Positions 8,283 through 16,015 of a stretch of DNA of 64,000 nt are shown one piece after another (position 1 is the first letter of the stretch; each line of letters starts with the position of its first letter). The position numbers were made by a program, and so were the translations under genes. The stretch is from Algibacter lectus (GTDB lineage Bacteria > Bacteroidota > Bacteroidia > Flavobacteriales > Flavobacteriaceae): the NCBI RefSeq assembly GCF_900112395.1, contig NZ_FOLN01000006.1:186001-250000 (forward strand), read 5' to 3'. The notes under the pieces are model-generated. The model saw only the letters and a program-made list of their open reading frames with translations. It had not been told where the DNA came from and did no database searches.

Positions 8283-8702
8283 TCAAGATTTAGTATTTGA
8301 TAAATCGGCTAACGTATTGTTTCGGAGTACTTTTAGTGTATTGTCGCGTACCATAATCATGAGTTTATGCACACTACATGCATGCTCATCTGGGCAATCG
8401 TCACACTTTTCATAAAAGTTAAGACTCACACATGGCACCATGGCAATTGGCCCTTCTAGAACACGCATTACATCGGTCATTTTAATTTCCGAAGGATCTT
8501 GCCTTAAATAATAACCACCATGCTTTCCTTTTTTAGACCCAAGAATACCAGACTTCCTTAAGGTTAACAAAATTCCTTCTAAAAATTTCTGAGGAATATT
8601 TTCACTTTTAGCAATAGTACCAACTTGCACTGGCGCATCGCCTTCTGCTCTAGCAAGAAACGTTAGTGCTTTTAGTCCGTATTTAGTTTTTTTAGATAGC
8701 AT
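8283..8702 (-). CDS. Rrf2 family transcriptional regulator
   Basis: This 139-residue protein has the Rrf2 winged helix: MLSKKTKYGLKALTFLAR, IAKSENIPQKFLEGILLTLRKSGILGSKKGKHGGYYL. A C-terminal Cys cluster (VPCVSLN, KCDDC, HACSVH) resembles the IscR-type [2Fe-2S] site, so it may sense Fe-S or sulfur status. It is encoded directly upstream of and co-oriented with the sulfate operon, about 160 nt away. It is the natural candidate regulator of that operon, acting in the manner of IscR/CymR. The Fe-S ligation and the target genes are inferred. Confidence 0.9.
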   Translation of the reverse strand: MLSKKTKYGLKALTFLARAEGDAPVQVGTIAKSENIPQKFLEGILLTLRKSGILGSKKGKHGGYYLRQDPSEIKMTDVMRVLEGPIAMVPCVSLNFYEKCDDCPDEHACSVHKLMIMVRDNTLKVLRNNTLADLSNTKS

Positions 8703-8842
8703 GTGGTAAATATAGTTATTTAAAACACTTTGCTAATATAATTATTTTGAAGAAGTTTTATAATTAGTGGCATCTTGTTTTTGTAAAGTGCTAAAACAAA
8801 ATGCATCAATATTATATATGTAAAAATTACTATCCTTATTAT

Positions 8843-10135
8843 TTATCGCCTTAAAGCTTCTTTAAACTGATAGAAAAAACGTTCTATTAAACGTAAATCT
8901 TCGGTAATAATTTCAGCAGAACCACGCATTTCTTGTTTAAAATCAATGGTTTTCCCGTAAGAAGTCACTAGTACTTTAGGCAATTCTACATCTATAACAT
9001 ATAAGCCATTTACATCAGGCACTATTGAAATGTTTTTAACAACTCCGTTAAGCACACCAAACTCTGTATCAGGATAATTTTCTATTTTTAAATTCACTTT
9101 TTGACCAATTTTAATTTTTCCAGAATTTTGACCGGGTGCTTTTAACTTAGCTATAAACGAGGAATTTCCGCTAGGAATAATTGTAAAAACCAAATCGCCT
9201 TGATTAACGGTTTGATTAGAATTCCAAAAATTTAAAAATGATACTTTACCATTAATATTAGATTGCAAAACATACTGATATTCCCAATCTCTAATTGCTT
9301 TTTTTAATTGATTAAAAGATTGAATAACATTTTTAAGCAATACCATTTCCTCTTTCACCCTATTAATTTCAGTGCCTTTAGAGGTTTGCTTTGCATTACT
9401 TATTCCTTCTCTAATTTGAGATATTGAAGATTCGAAATTCTTATAATTACGTTCTGCCTGAGCCGCTTCTAGTTGTTTATTCTCGAAGTCTTGAGCAGAA
9501 ATAATACCTTTATCAAACAATAATACATGCCGTTGTAAATCCTTCTTTTTAAAGTCTAATTCCGTTTTATTAATTTCTTTTTGAGACTGAAGACTTCGTA
9601 ATCTTCTATTTAATTCTGAAATGGAATATCTATTTGCCACAGCCTCATTAGAATAAGGTTTTAATTCTTTGTTTAATTGATATTGTATATAGCTATTTTC
9701 AAATAAAGCATATTGAGATTCAATATTCCCTAAAAATAAAAGAGGTAAACTATCTATTGGAAACTTAAAATATTGTCTATTTAAAGTTATAGTATCTATA
9801 ATCGATTTAAGCTTAAATACATCTTTATAATTAGCCGTATTTTCTAATATAGCCAAACGCTGCCCACCACTAACCTCTTGATTGTCTTTTATTAAAATCG
9901 CTTCTAACTTACCTGTAATTTTAGCATATTCTTTTTGTGGCGGAATTTTAGTCGTTATTAAAGCTTCTGATGCAATTATATCTGGATATTTTACTAACCA
10001 AGACAAAAACAACAACAATATTATTAATACAAGAAATAATACATTCCCCCAACGTATCATCCAATGTGGTACTTTGCTAAGTATTTCTTGCACCTCTTCG
10101 CTCCTTAAATCTATGTCTTCTAGTTTGTCTGGCAT
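8843..10135 (-). CDS. HlyD-family secretion adaptor for the RiPP exporter
   Basis: This 430-residue periplasmic adaptor has a cytoplasmic N-terminus and one membrane helix at about residues 30-48. A biotinyl-lipoyl-like piece (ITGKLEAILIKDNQEVSGGQRLAIL) is followed by a long coiled-coil hairpin at about 150-280 and then a beta domain. It bridges an inner-membrane ABC exporter to an outer-membrane channel. It starts one base after the stop of the C39-peptidase ABC transporter, so the pair is transcribed and probably translated together. No TolC-like gene is in the cluster, so the outer-membrane partner must be encoded elsewhere. Confidence 0.9.
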   Translation of the reverse strand: MPDKLEDIDLRSEEVQEILSKVPHWMIRWGNVLFLVLIILLLFLSWLVKYPDIIASEALITTKIPPQKEYAKITGKLEAILIKDNQEVSGGQRLAILENTANYKDVFKLKSIIDTITLNRQYFKFPIDSLPLLFLGNIESQYALFENSYIQYQLNKELKPYSNEAVANRYSISELNRRLRSLQSQKEINKTELDFKKKDLQRHVLLFDKGIISAQDFENKQLEAAQAERNYKNFESSISQIREGISNAKQTSKGTEINRVKEEMVLLKNVIQSFNQLKKAIRDWEYQYVLQSNINGKVSFLNFWNSNQTVNQGDLVFTIIPSGNSSFIAKLKAPGQNSGKIKIGQKVNLKIENYPDTEFGVLNGVVKNISIVPDVNGLYVIDVELPKVLVTSYGKTIDFKQEMRGSAEIITEDLRLIERFFYQFKEALRR

Positions 10136-10136
10136 A

Positions 10137-12335
10137 CTATTTCCCTAATTCTAATTGGTTTTTAACCAAATTATAATAATTCCCTTTTTGCTTTACTAAA
10201 GCTTCATGATTCCCAATTTCCACAATTTTGCCTTGATCTAAGACAACAATTTGATCTGCATTTTTTACAGTACTCAATCTGTGCGCAATAACCACTACCG
10301 TTTTATTTTCAAAAAAAGTATTCAGCTTCTCCATAATCACTTTTTCATTGTTTGCATCTAAAGCTGAGGTTGCTTCATCAAAAAACAAGAAATCAGGGTT
10401 TTTATAAACCGCTCTTGCAATAAGAAGACGTTGCTTTTGCCCAGTACTTAAACCCACACCTTCCATGCCTATTTTAGTGTTGTACGATAATGGTAAAACT
10501 TCTATAAAGTCTTTAATGTTAGCAACATCTACCGCATGCGCCAATTTATCTTTATCTATATAATCTTCGCCAACTGCAATATTGTTAGCAATGGTATCGC
10601 TAAAAATATAGCCTTCCTGCATCACTACACCACATTGGTTTCTCCAAGCTTTTTGAGATACATGTTGTAAATCGTAATTACCAAGTTTTATAGTTCCAGC
10701 ATTAGGTTCGTAAAATTTTAAGAGCAATTTCATTAAGGTGGTTTTACCACTACCACTAGTGCCGACAATAGCCGTGATTTTATTTGAAGGAATAGTTAAA
10801 TCGAGATTTTTTAAAACCATTTGATCTGACCCTGTATAACTAAAGTAAACCTTTTCGAGGCTTAAATCTGCATCTAGAGAAAGGTCTGTTATTTTATTAG
10901 CACCTTGCTGCTCTTCATCTTCTTTATTATGAATTTCTGCCAAGCGCTCTAACGATATTTTAGCATCTTGCACTTCTCTAATAAAGCCAATAAGTTGTGC
11001 TATTGGTGAGTTTAACTGCCCTACTATATATGTAATAGCCAACATCATCCCTAAGGTAATATCACCATCAATTACTAATTTAGCAGAGAGTACGGTAATT
11101 AAAATATTTTTTACTTCATTTATAAAACCAGAACCCACAGTTTGGTATTGCTCGAGTGCTAACCCCTCTATGGATACTTTAAATAGTTTAGCTTGTAAAA
11201 ACTCCCAACCCCATCGCTTTTGTTTTTCAGCATTATGTAATTTTATTTCCTGCATCCCATTTATAAGCTCAATAACTTTACTTTGCTCCTGACTTACTTG
11301 AGAAAAACGCTTGTAATCTAAATCTCTACGCTTTTTTAAGAAAATAATAATCCATAAGAAATAAAGAAAACTCCCTATAAAAAACACACCAAAAACCTGT
11401 AAGCTATAGTATGCCAAAACAATACTAAAAATAACAAGATTCACCATGGAAAAGAGCACGTTTAACGACGATGTGGTTAAAATACTTTCTATACGCTTAT
11501 GGTCGTTTATACGTTGTAGAATATCTCCCGTCATTCTCGTGTCGAAAAAGGCTATTGGCAAATTCATGAGTTTTACAAAAAAATCTGAAACCAGCGATAT
11601 ATTTATTCTTGCACTTAAGTGTAATAGAATCCAGCTTCTAATAACCTCAATAGCTGTGCGCCCAATAAACAAAGCTAATTGGGCAAATAAAATAAGGTAT
11701 ATAAAGTGTACATCTTGATTTTTTATACCAACATCAACAACACTTTGCGTTAGAAAAGGAAAAACAAGATGAAGTAAACTAGCCGCAATTAGCCCGATAA
11801 CTAATTGCCATAAAAACTGCTTATATTTTAATACATATTTTGATATAAACGAAAAACTAAAATCCTTATCGGCCTCATTAGTTGTTGTAGCATACTCCTT
11901 TAAATTAGGTGTTGTTTCTAATAATAAAACAATACCTTCTTCGGTTTCTGAGCTCGCGTTATTACCAATCCAATGTTCTAAAAGGTCGGGTAGGTTATAT
12001 TTAAGCAATCCATGAGCTGGATCTGAAATGTGATATATGCCATTTTTTATTTCATATAAAACAACATAATGGTTTTTATTCCAATGCAAAATACAAGGTA
12101 GCGGTGCTTCTTCTAATTGCTTCGAAGTAATTTTTACACCAAGTGTTCTAAACCCAATACTTTCTGCCGCATCGCTTAATCCTGCCAAACTACTTCCTGA
12201 TCTCGTAGTTTCACTTAAGGTACGTAACTCTTGTAAAGGGATTATTTTATTATAGTGCTTTGCTATTATTTTTAAACAGGTGGCACCACAATCTTTAAAA
12301 TCGAGCTGTTTATAAAAAGGAAACTTTTTAATCAT
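10137..12335 (-). CDS. Peptidase-containing ABC exporter (PCAT, C39 peptidase)
   Basis: This 732-residue exporter begins with a C39 peptidase domain. The catalytic Cys16 lies in KDCGATCL, the His in NHYVVLYE and the Asp in SDPAHG. About six membrane helices (roughly 165-450) follow. The nucleotide-binding domain has Walker A GTSGSGKTTL (~524), signature LSTGQKQRL (~628) and Walker B FLFFDEATSALD. PCATs cut leader peptides after Gly-Gly and export the mature peptide. All six small genes of this cluster carry a Gly-Gly leader end, which makes them the likely substrates. It is separated from the last precursor gene by a hairpin at 12450-12475. Confidence 0.94.
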   Translation of the reverse strand: MIKKFPFYKQLDFKDCGATCLKIIAKHYNKIIPLQELRTLSETTRSGSSLAGLSDAAESIGFRTLGVKITSKQLEEAPLPCILHWNKNHYVVLYEIKNGIYHISDPAHGLLKYNLPDLLEHWIGNNASSETEEGIVLLLETTPNLKEYATTTNEADKDFSFSFISKYVLKYKQFLWQLVIGLIAASLLHLVFPFLTQSVVDVGIKNQDVHFIYLILFAQLALFIGRTAIEVIRSWILLHLSARINISLVSDFFVKLMNLPIAFFDTRMTGDILQRINDHKRIESILTTSSLNVLFSMVNLVIFSIVLAYYSLQVFGVFFIGSFLYFLWIIIFLKKRRDLDYKRFSQVSQEQSKVIELINGMQEIKLHNAEKQKRWGWEFLQAKLFKVSIEGLALEQYQTVGSGFINEVKNILITVLSAKLVIDGDITLGMMLAITYIVGQLNSPIAQLIGFIREVQDAKISLERLAEIHNKEDEEQQGANKITDLSLDADLSLEKVYFSYTGSDQMVLKNLDLTIPSNKITAIVGTSGSGKTTLMKLLLKFYEPNAGTIKLGNYDLQHVSQKAWRNQCGVVMQEGYIFSDTIANNIAVGEDYIDKDKLAHAVDVANIKDFIEVLPLSYNTKIGMEGVGLSTGQKQRLLIARAVYKNPDFLFFDEATSALDANNEKVIMEKLNTFFENKTVVVIAHRLSTVKNADQIVVLDQGKIVEIGNHEALVKQKGNYYNLVKNQLELGK

Positions 12336-12449
12336 TTATATTGATAAGATAGAATATTCTATAGTTTTTTTACTTCTGCATTTACAGAGTTTTTGCTCTA
12401 ACTCTCACTTTTCTGGTATAGTATGAAATTCTCTGTTTTTTAATTAAAC

Positions 12450-12475
12450 AACCCAATTCTAGCAAGAATTGGGTT
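12450..12475. terminator. Hairpin terminator/attenuator between precursor F and exporter genes
   Basis: A perfect 11-bp stem, AACCCAATTCT / AGAATTGGGTT, surrounds the loop AGCA, about 100 nt after the stop of precursor F. On the minus strand it is followed by a short T-rich stretch only. It may partially terminate, keeping precursor RNA abundant relative to the exporter message. Confidence 0.55.
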
Positions 12476-12574
12476 ATTTAATTACTTTAATTTAAAGTTA
12501 TTGAAATTAATAACCATCAGTAGTTTTCTCTTAGATGACCATAGCGTATATTATCTATTCATGGCAAATACCAA

Positions 12575-12760
12575 CTACTGACATCCACATACTTCTATTG
12601 AACTTGGATAATCATAACGACCATCTTCTACCCAATTACCTGGAGTACTTGCTCCTCCTGGAGCATGCCATACTAGATAATATGATGAAGGCGAAACTTT
12701 CCCGCCTTGGATTTGTTCTAAATCTATCTTATTATCTTTAAAATTCGATAATTTTTTCAT
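12575..12760 (-). CDS. RiPP precursor F, Gly-Gly leader, PGGAST core
   Basis: This 61-residue peptide has a 20-residue leader (MKKLSNFKDNKIDLEQIQGG) ending in Gly-Gly. The core contains PGGASTPGN and ends in VCGCQ, the only pair of Cys in the precursor set. The leader is nearly the same as those of precursors A, C and D, 2.7-3.7 kb upstream, and resembles the GG-leader natural product precursors of Bacteroidota. It lies downstream of the SPASM maturase and upstream of the exporter. A copy of the 39-nt cluster repeat lies 20 nt before the start. Maturation by the neighbouring ATP-grasp and SPASM proteins and cleavage by the C39 exporter are inferred. Confidence 0.85.
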   Translation of the reverse strand: MKKLSNFKDNKIDLEQIQGGKVSPSSYYLVWHAPGGASTPGNWVEDGRYDYPSSIEVCGCQ

Positions 12761-12780
12761 AATCTAAAATTTAATAAAAT

Positions 12781-12820
12781 ACCTACTCTATTATTAATAA
12801 GCTTTTCGGTTTACGCTTTT
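12781..12820 (-). repeat. Cluster repeat R, imperfect copy upstream of precursor F
   Basis: This 40-nt copy matches the 39-nt repeat at 15972-16010 except for a few changes and one inserted base. The shared + strand blocks are ACCTACTCTATT and AAGCTTTTCGG. It lies 20 nt upstream of the precursor start, the position of a promoter or leader element. Confidence 0.7.
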
Positions 12821-13207
12821 ACTTGTTATGAGTTTAACTTTTTTTATGTATTCCACGAATTAGTTACACTATTATCTTCAATACAACCTTTAACTATATT
12901 TTTCACTTTAACTAAAAATTAAAAACTAGTGTAATCATTTCAAAATATTAAACTTATTAAAACATTCATGTCTGCTTGTATTATATTAACCTTGTGGTTA
13001 CTTCTGCTTTTAAAAGCTAATGTCAAAACAAAATTTACTTTACAACATGGCTTTCTATATACTTAGATACCTTTAAAAAAAATAATAACACATTTTCTTT
13101 AAAATTTTAGTAATTATAAAAAATTCGCACTTCAAATCGTAGCATCCTTTCCTCCTTTTACAATAAGAAATAAATTACAACTATTTAATAGCAAGAAAAG
13201 TTGTTCT
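12821..13207. other. Intergenic region between SPASM maturase and precursor F
   Basis: 387 nt of very AT-rich DNA with no open frame or recognisable RNA. One purine-rich AGGAGG run on the minus strand near 13151 precedes only a 12-codon frame and is not called. The region probably holds the 3' end of the maturase transcript and the promoter of precursor F. Confidence 0.5.
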
Positions 13208-14266
13208 TTATTTAATATTAAGATAAGACATAGCATAATGCTCTATTGCTTTTACTTTTAATGGGTTTGTACTCCAATCTTCCCACTCGTTTGTATAAGG
13301 ACTATAACCACATTTTAAAGGCTTTGAGAAATCGTTATCCGGGTCTTCTTTATAAGCTCTACAATCTGTACAGATATATCTGAATTCGCAGTCTTTACAA
13401 ACCTCGATTTCGTCTTTAGAAACATTCCAATATTTTTTAAAATCTTTAACCTTTAAAGCTTGTTGAAAAGATGTATTTTCTATATTTCCAAAACTTTTAG
13501 ACATACTTGGGCAGTTTTTAATATCCCCATTAACATCGATCGAAATTTTCTTATTTAGACAGGTATTATGATTTTGAGCTTCTGTAAAAACAGCTATTGT
13601 AGACACAAAATAACCTTGATTAATTACACCACAACAGGTATTATCTAGAATTACCGCTTTAGTTTGTTTTATAAAATCGTCTTCATAATCGTTTGGAGCA
13701 CTATGCAAAAGAACGCGACCTATTAAAGGAGAATTTAATACTAAAGTTTTAACCTGCTCTACATAATTTTTTTCATTAGAATACTGAGCTATAAAATCAA
13801 CATTTTTAAAGTAGCCTTTAGAACAATACTCTAAAATACCCTCCATTTTCTCTAAGCATAAAGTAGTGTAAGCTCGAACTTCTAAATATTTACATTGAAC
13901 ATCTGTAAGATTATTAATTACTTTTTTAATATCATAATCCGATTTTTCATCTAAATCGATTATAGCATTATTAATAACTTCTGATGTATCATATTCTAAA
14001 GGAAAATCTGGAAAACTATCAGGAGAGCTTGTATAAAAACCTATACCCTCGTCTATAAAATAGTTTATGTATTCCATAAGCGTTTCTTGGGTCTCTAGAT
14101 CTAATTTATTTTTAACCTGAATTAGAGGTGTGTTTTTTAGCTCAATTAGAATATCATATAATTCATTGGGTATAAAAAAAAGTTTGTTTTCTTGTAAATC
14201 ACTTATCACGGTTCTAGTTGCACCTATAGTTAGCGTGCAGTTCGAAAAAATTAAGAAATATTTCAT
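13208..14266 (-). CDS. gwsS: SPASM-domain peptide maturase, grasp-with-spasm system
   Basis: This 352-residue protein's C-terminal third is a SPASM domain: C236, G x4 C252, then C290-x2-C293-x5-C299-x2-C302 and C319, suited to hold auxiliary Fe-S clusters. The radical SAM CxxxCxxC motif is not present anywhere in the N-terminal two thirds, so it may be a barrel that lost the SAM cluster. Its start overlaps the stop of precursor E (ATGA), which itself overlaps the ATP-grasp gene. The pairing of this architecture with an ATP-grasp protein is the hallmark of the grasp-with-spasm RiPP system. Its reaction, or a purely leader-binding role, is not known to me. Confidence 0.85.
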   Translation of the reverse strand: MKYFLIFSNCTLTIGATRTVISDLQENKLFFIPNELYDILIELKNTPLIQVKNKLDLETQETLMEYINYFIDEGIGFYTSSPDSFPDFPLEYDTSEVINNAIIDLDEKSDYDIKKVINNLTDVQCKYLEVRAYTTLCLEKMEGILEYCSKGYFKNVDFIAQYSNEKNYVEQVKTLVLNSPLIGRVLLHSAPNDYEDDFIKQTKAVILDNTCCGVINQGYFVSTIAVFTEAQNHNTCLNKKISIDVNGDIKNCPSMSKSFGNIENTSFQQALKVKDFKKYWNVSKDEIEVCKDCEFRYICTDCRAYKEDPDNDFSKPLKCGYSPYTNEWEDWSTNPLKVKAIEHYAMSYLNIK

Positions 14267-14472
14267 TTAAAAAAATTAAAGCTTTTAGTTACGGGTTTAG
14301 GAGCTCCACCTGTAGGTGTTTTAACAGATTCGTAAACCTCCATTTTTATCACTCGGTTTGGACGCCTTGAAACGACTGGTTGGATAGGTTCACCGCCACC
14401 AATTTCTTCGACTTCAGAAAGCTGATATAATAAAGGCAAATTTTCTACCCCTTGTTTAATGTTTTTTTTCAT
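14263..14472 (-). CDS. Small Gly-Gly leader peptide E between the two maturases
   Basis: This 69-residue peptide begins MKKNIKQGVENLPLLYQL and reaches a leader end SEVEEIGGG at residues 19-27. The basic C-terminal part contains SRRPNR and VKTPTGGAPKP. Its start lies 17 nt inside the ATP-grasp gene and its stop overlaps the SPASM gene, so all three are translationally coupled. Its leader differs from that of the PGGAST precursors. It could be a second type of substrate or an accessory leader-like protein. The Gly-Gly end suggests C39 processing. Function is inferred from position and the motif. Confidence 0.75.
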   Translation of the reverse strand: MKKNIKQGVENLPLLYQLSEVEEIGGGEPIQPVVSRRPNRVIKMEVYESVKTPTGGAPKPVTKSFNFFK

Positions 14473-15370
14473 GTAATGTTTTTAAGTGTAACGCTATCTT
14501 TTTCTCTAAAAAGTAATTACAAGGTTCTGATACCATAGAAAATTGACCAATAGGATTAACTTCTAGAAAATAGATAAGATTATCTTGCCCTAACATAAAA
14601 TCTAGAGAGCCCGTTTCTAAATTTAAGGTTTCCATTAAAAAGTGAATTTTATCTTCAACTTCCTTTGTAAGTTGATATGGTACCTTCCGTAAATCTTTAC
14701 TATATTTTCTATGATCCACCTCTGAATTGGGCGTCATTATAGCCATAGAAAAAATTTCCTTATTGAAATAAAATGTTCTAATTTCGAGTGTTTTGGGTAT
14801 AAATTTTTGAATAAATGAACTTGGAAATGTAGAAGAAACAGCCTCTATATTAGTAACTTCTTTTGTATAAAACATAGTAAAGCACTCTCTACTAGATAAA
14901 GGAAATGTATTCCCCAAGCTTTTTGTTATTACTCTACCGTGTTCTTCTTTGAAATTTTGAAGTTGCTTTTTACTATTTATAATTTTATATTCAGGAATAT
15001 TAAACCCCACAGCTTTTGCTTCATCTAAAACAATTAATTTATTAACATCAATAGAACTGGGATGAGATAGCCAATTTTTAGATTTAAGCAAATACATAAA
15101 ATATTGAGATAGCATTTTATTTTCATCTCTAATATTATCATTTAAGGTAATTATATTTTTTTCATTATCAACAACGGTGGCTTGAGGAAGCCCTTTAACG
15201 AAACCCCATCTCCAAAACCAAACGGTACTCACTTTTTTTATATTTTTAAGATCCCAATTAGAATAATTTTCTGCATGAAGCCTTTTAAAGTCCTGTTTAT
15301 AATATGACAACCAATCCATTACACTTTCTGGTGTGGTATCATGTTGGCTATTTGTTAGTAGTAAAACCAT
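14456..15370 (-). CDS. gwsG: ATP-grasp peptide maturase, grasp-with-spasm system
   Basis: About 304 residues from the ATG at 15370; an upstream in-frame TTG at 15388 gives six extra hydrophobic residues and is less likely. N-terminal VLLLTNSQHDTTPESVMDWL and C-terminal SLDFMLGQDNLIYFLEVNP, with the Glu/Asn metal-ATP residues, match ATP-grasp ligases of the graspetide (microviridin-like) type. Such enzymes link Ser/Thr/Lys side chains to Asp/Glu side chains of a precursor core as esters or amides. It lies downstream of precursors A-D and overlaps gene E. Substrate assignment is by gene order. A hairpin at 15383-15406 sits across its 5' region. Confidence 0.88.
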   Translation of the reverse strand: MVLLLTNSQHDTTPESVMDWLSYYKQDFKRLHAENYSNWDLKNIKKVSTVWFWRWGFVKGLPQATVVDNEKNIITLNDNIRDENKMLSQYFMYLLKSKNWLSHPSSIDVNKLIVLDEAKAVGFNIPEYKIINSKKQLQNFKEEHGRVITKSLGNTFPLSSRECFTMFYTKEVTNIEAVSSTFPSSFIQKFIPKTLEIRTFYFNKEIFSMAIMTPNSEVDHRKYSKDLRKVPYQLTKEVEDKIHFLMETLNLETGSLDFMLGQDNLIYFLEVNPIGQFSMVSEPCNYFLEKKIALHLKTLHEKKH

Positions 15371-15382
15371 AAGTAGAAATAT

Positions 15383-15406
15383 GCCCAACCTTGTTAAGGG
15401 TTGAGC
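15383..15406 (-). terminator. Hairpin between precursor D and ATP-grasp gene (attenuator?)
   Basis: GCCCAACC (15383-15390) pairs with GGTTGAGC (15399-15406); seven of eight positions are Watson-Crick and one is a wobble on the minus strand. It sits between the abundant-type precursor gene and the maturase start, 12 nt before the ATG. No strong T-run follows, so it may be an attenuator or mRNA-processing hairpin rather than a full terminator. Confidence 0.4.
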
Positions 15407-15427
15407 ATTTTTAATATTAACTAATTA

Positions 15428-15613
15428 TTAATAAAATGACCCCTCACTAATATCGCCATGAACCAATGATTGAGTATTCCCTGCTGTAGAAGCTCCTCCA
15501 GGCATCTCCCAAACTACCCATCCTGATATTTTTGGAGAAGGATTACCATAAGAACCACCTTGAATTTCTTCTAAATCTATATTGCTGCTTTTAAAATCTG
15601 ATAATTTTTTCAT
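15428..15613 (-). CDS. RiPP precursor D, Gly-Gly leader, PGGAST core
   Basis: This 61-residue peptide has the 20-residue leader MKKLSDFKSSNIDLEEIQGG followed by a 41-residue core with VVWEMPGGASTAGN. The core tail has acidic residues and Ser/Thr that an ATP-grasp ligase could cross-link. It is the precursor closest to the ATP-grasp gene (about 58 nt). The ATG at 15613 is preceded by A/T-rich sequence and, 28 nt further, by a shortened copy of the cluster repeat R. Homology of the leader to precursors A, C and F is visible along its whole length. Confidence 0.87.
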   Translation of the reverse strand: MKKLSDFKSSNIDLEEIQGGSYGNPSPKISGWVVWEMPGGASTAGNTQSLVHGDISEGSFY

Positions 15614-15641
15614 TATTTCTTATTTTATTATTTTATTAAAT

Positions 15642-15673
15642 ACATACTTTATTTTTATCGGCTTACAAGTGCT
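15642..15673 (-). repeat. Cluster repeat R, shortened copy upstream of precursor D
   Basis: This degenerate copy keeps ACATACTTTATT...TCGGCTTAC but lacks about nine bases of the middle compared with the 39-nt copies. The position relative to the start (28 nt) is similar. Recognised by alignment by eye; weaker than the other three copies. Confidence 0.5.
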
Positions 15674-15686
15674 AATAAAACCTCTA

Positions 15687-15711
15687 AAAAGTATTCTATT
15701 AAAATACTTTT
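15687..15711 (-). terminator. Hairpin with T-run after precursor C
   Basis: AAAAGTATT (15687-15695) pairs with AATACTTTT (15703-15711) around a 7-nt loop. On the minus strand the stem ends in CTTTTTAG, a short T tract. It lies 19 nt after the stop of precursor C and could end a short precursor transcript. Confidence 0.5.
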
Positions 15712-15729
15712 AATAAACAATTTGCGAGT

Positions 15730-15948
15730 TTATGGTCTAGGAGCTGGAGCAAAATCGTTTGGTCCATAATCAGTCCAAACCCAATTTCCGTTTATATCAG
15801 TACCAATAGTGGCTATGTAGTTTCCCGGAGTAGATGCGCCTCCTGGATATTCATTTATAGCAGATAAAGACATACTTGGAAAACTTCTACCTCCATTAAC
15901 ATCATTTAACTCTACCTTGTTTTCTTTAAAATCTGATAATTTTTTCAT
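15730..15948 (-). CDS. RiPP precursor C, Gly-Gly leader, PGGAST core
   Basis: This 72-residue peptide has the leader MKKLSDFKENKVELNDVNGG and a 52-residue core. The core contains PGGASTPGNYIA, then TDINGNWVWTDYGPND and a Pro-rich end (APAPRP). The segment after the PGGAST motif is also recognisable in precursor A (NYIAS...DVNGVW), so A and C are duplicates that have diverged. Asp and Thr/Ser in that segment are candidates for ATP-grasp cross-links. An intact 39-nt repeat R starts 24 nt upstream of the ATG. Confidence 0.87.
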   Translation of the reverse strand: MKKLSDFKENKVELNDVNGGRSFPSMSLSAINEYPGGASTPGNYIATIGTDINGNWVWTDYGPNDFAPAPRP

Positions 15949-15971
15949 GTTTTTAGATATTTAATTATTAA

Positions 15972-16010
15972 ACCTACTCTATTTGTATAAGCTTTTCGGC
16001 TACCGCTTTT
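15972..16010 (-). repeat. Cluster repeat R, 39-nt copy upstream of precursor C
   Basis: 39 nt identical to 16476-16514. It starts 24 nt upstream of the precursor C ATG. On the minus strand it holds GCGGTAGCCG followed by CTTATACAAAT and AGAGTAGG. Its position and perfect conservation against poorly conserved flanks suggest a promoter or 5' leader element. Confidence 0.8.
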
Positions 16011-16015
16011 AAATA

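Noticed and set aside
12535-12741. 68-codon plus-strand frame opposite precursor F
   Set aside because: It overlaps a precursor gene with clear homologs in the cluster and has no leader, motif or promoter of its own.
13130-13165. Strong AGGAGG sequence before an ATG on the minus strand
   Set aside because: The frame after it ends after 12 codons, and Bacteroidota rarely use strong Shine-Dalgarno sequences. Read in another frame it shows Lys-Gly-Gly, but there is no leader upstream.
15371-15388. TTG-initiated N-terminal extension of the ATP-grasp maturase
   Set aside because: The six extra residues are hydrophobic and not family-like, and would lie in the hairpin stem; the ATG at 15370 matches the family start.
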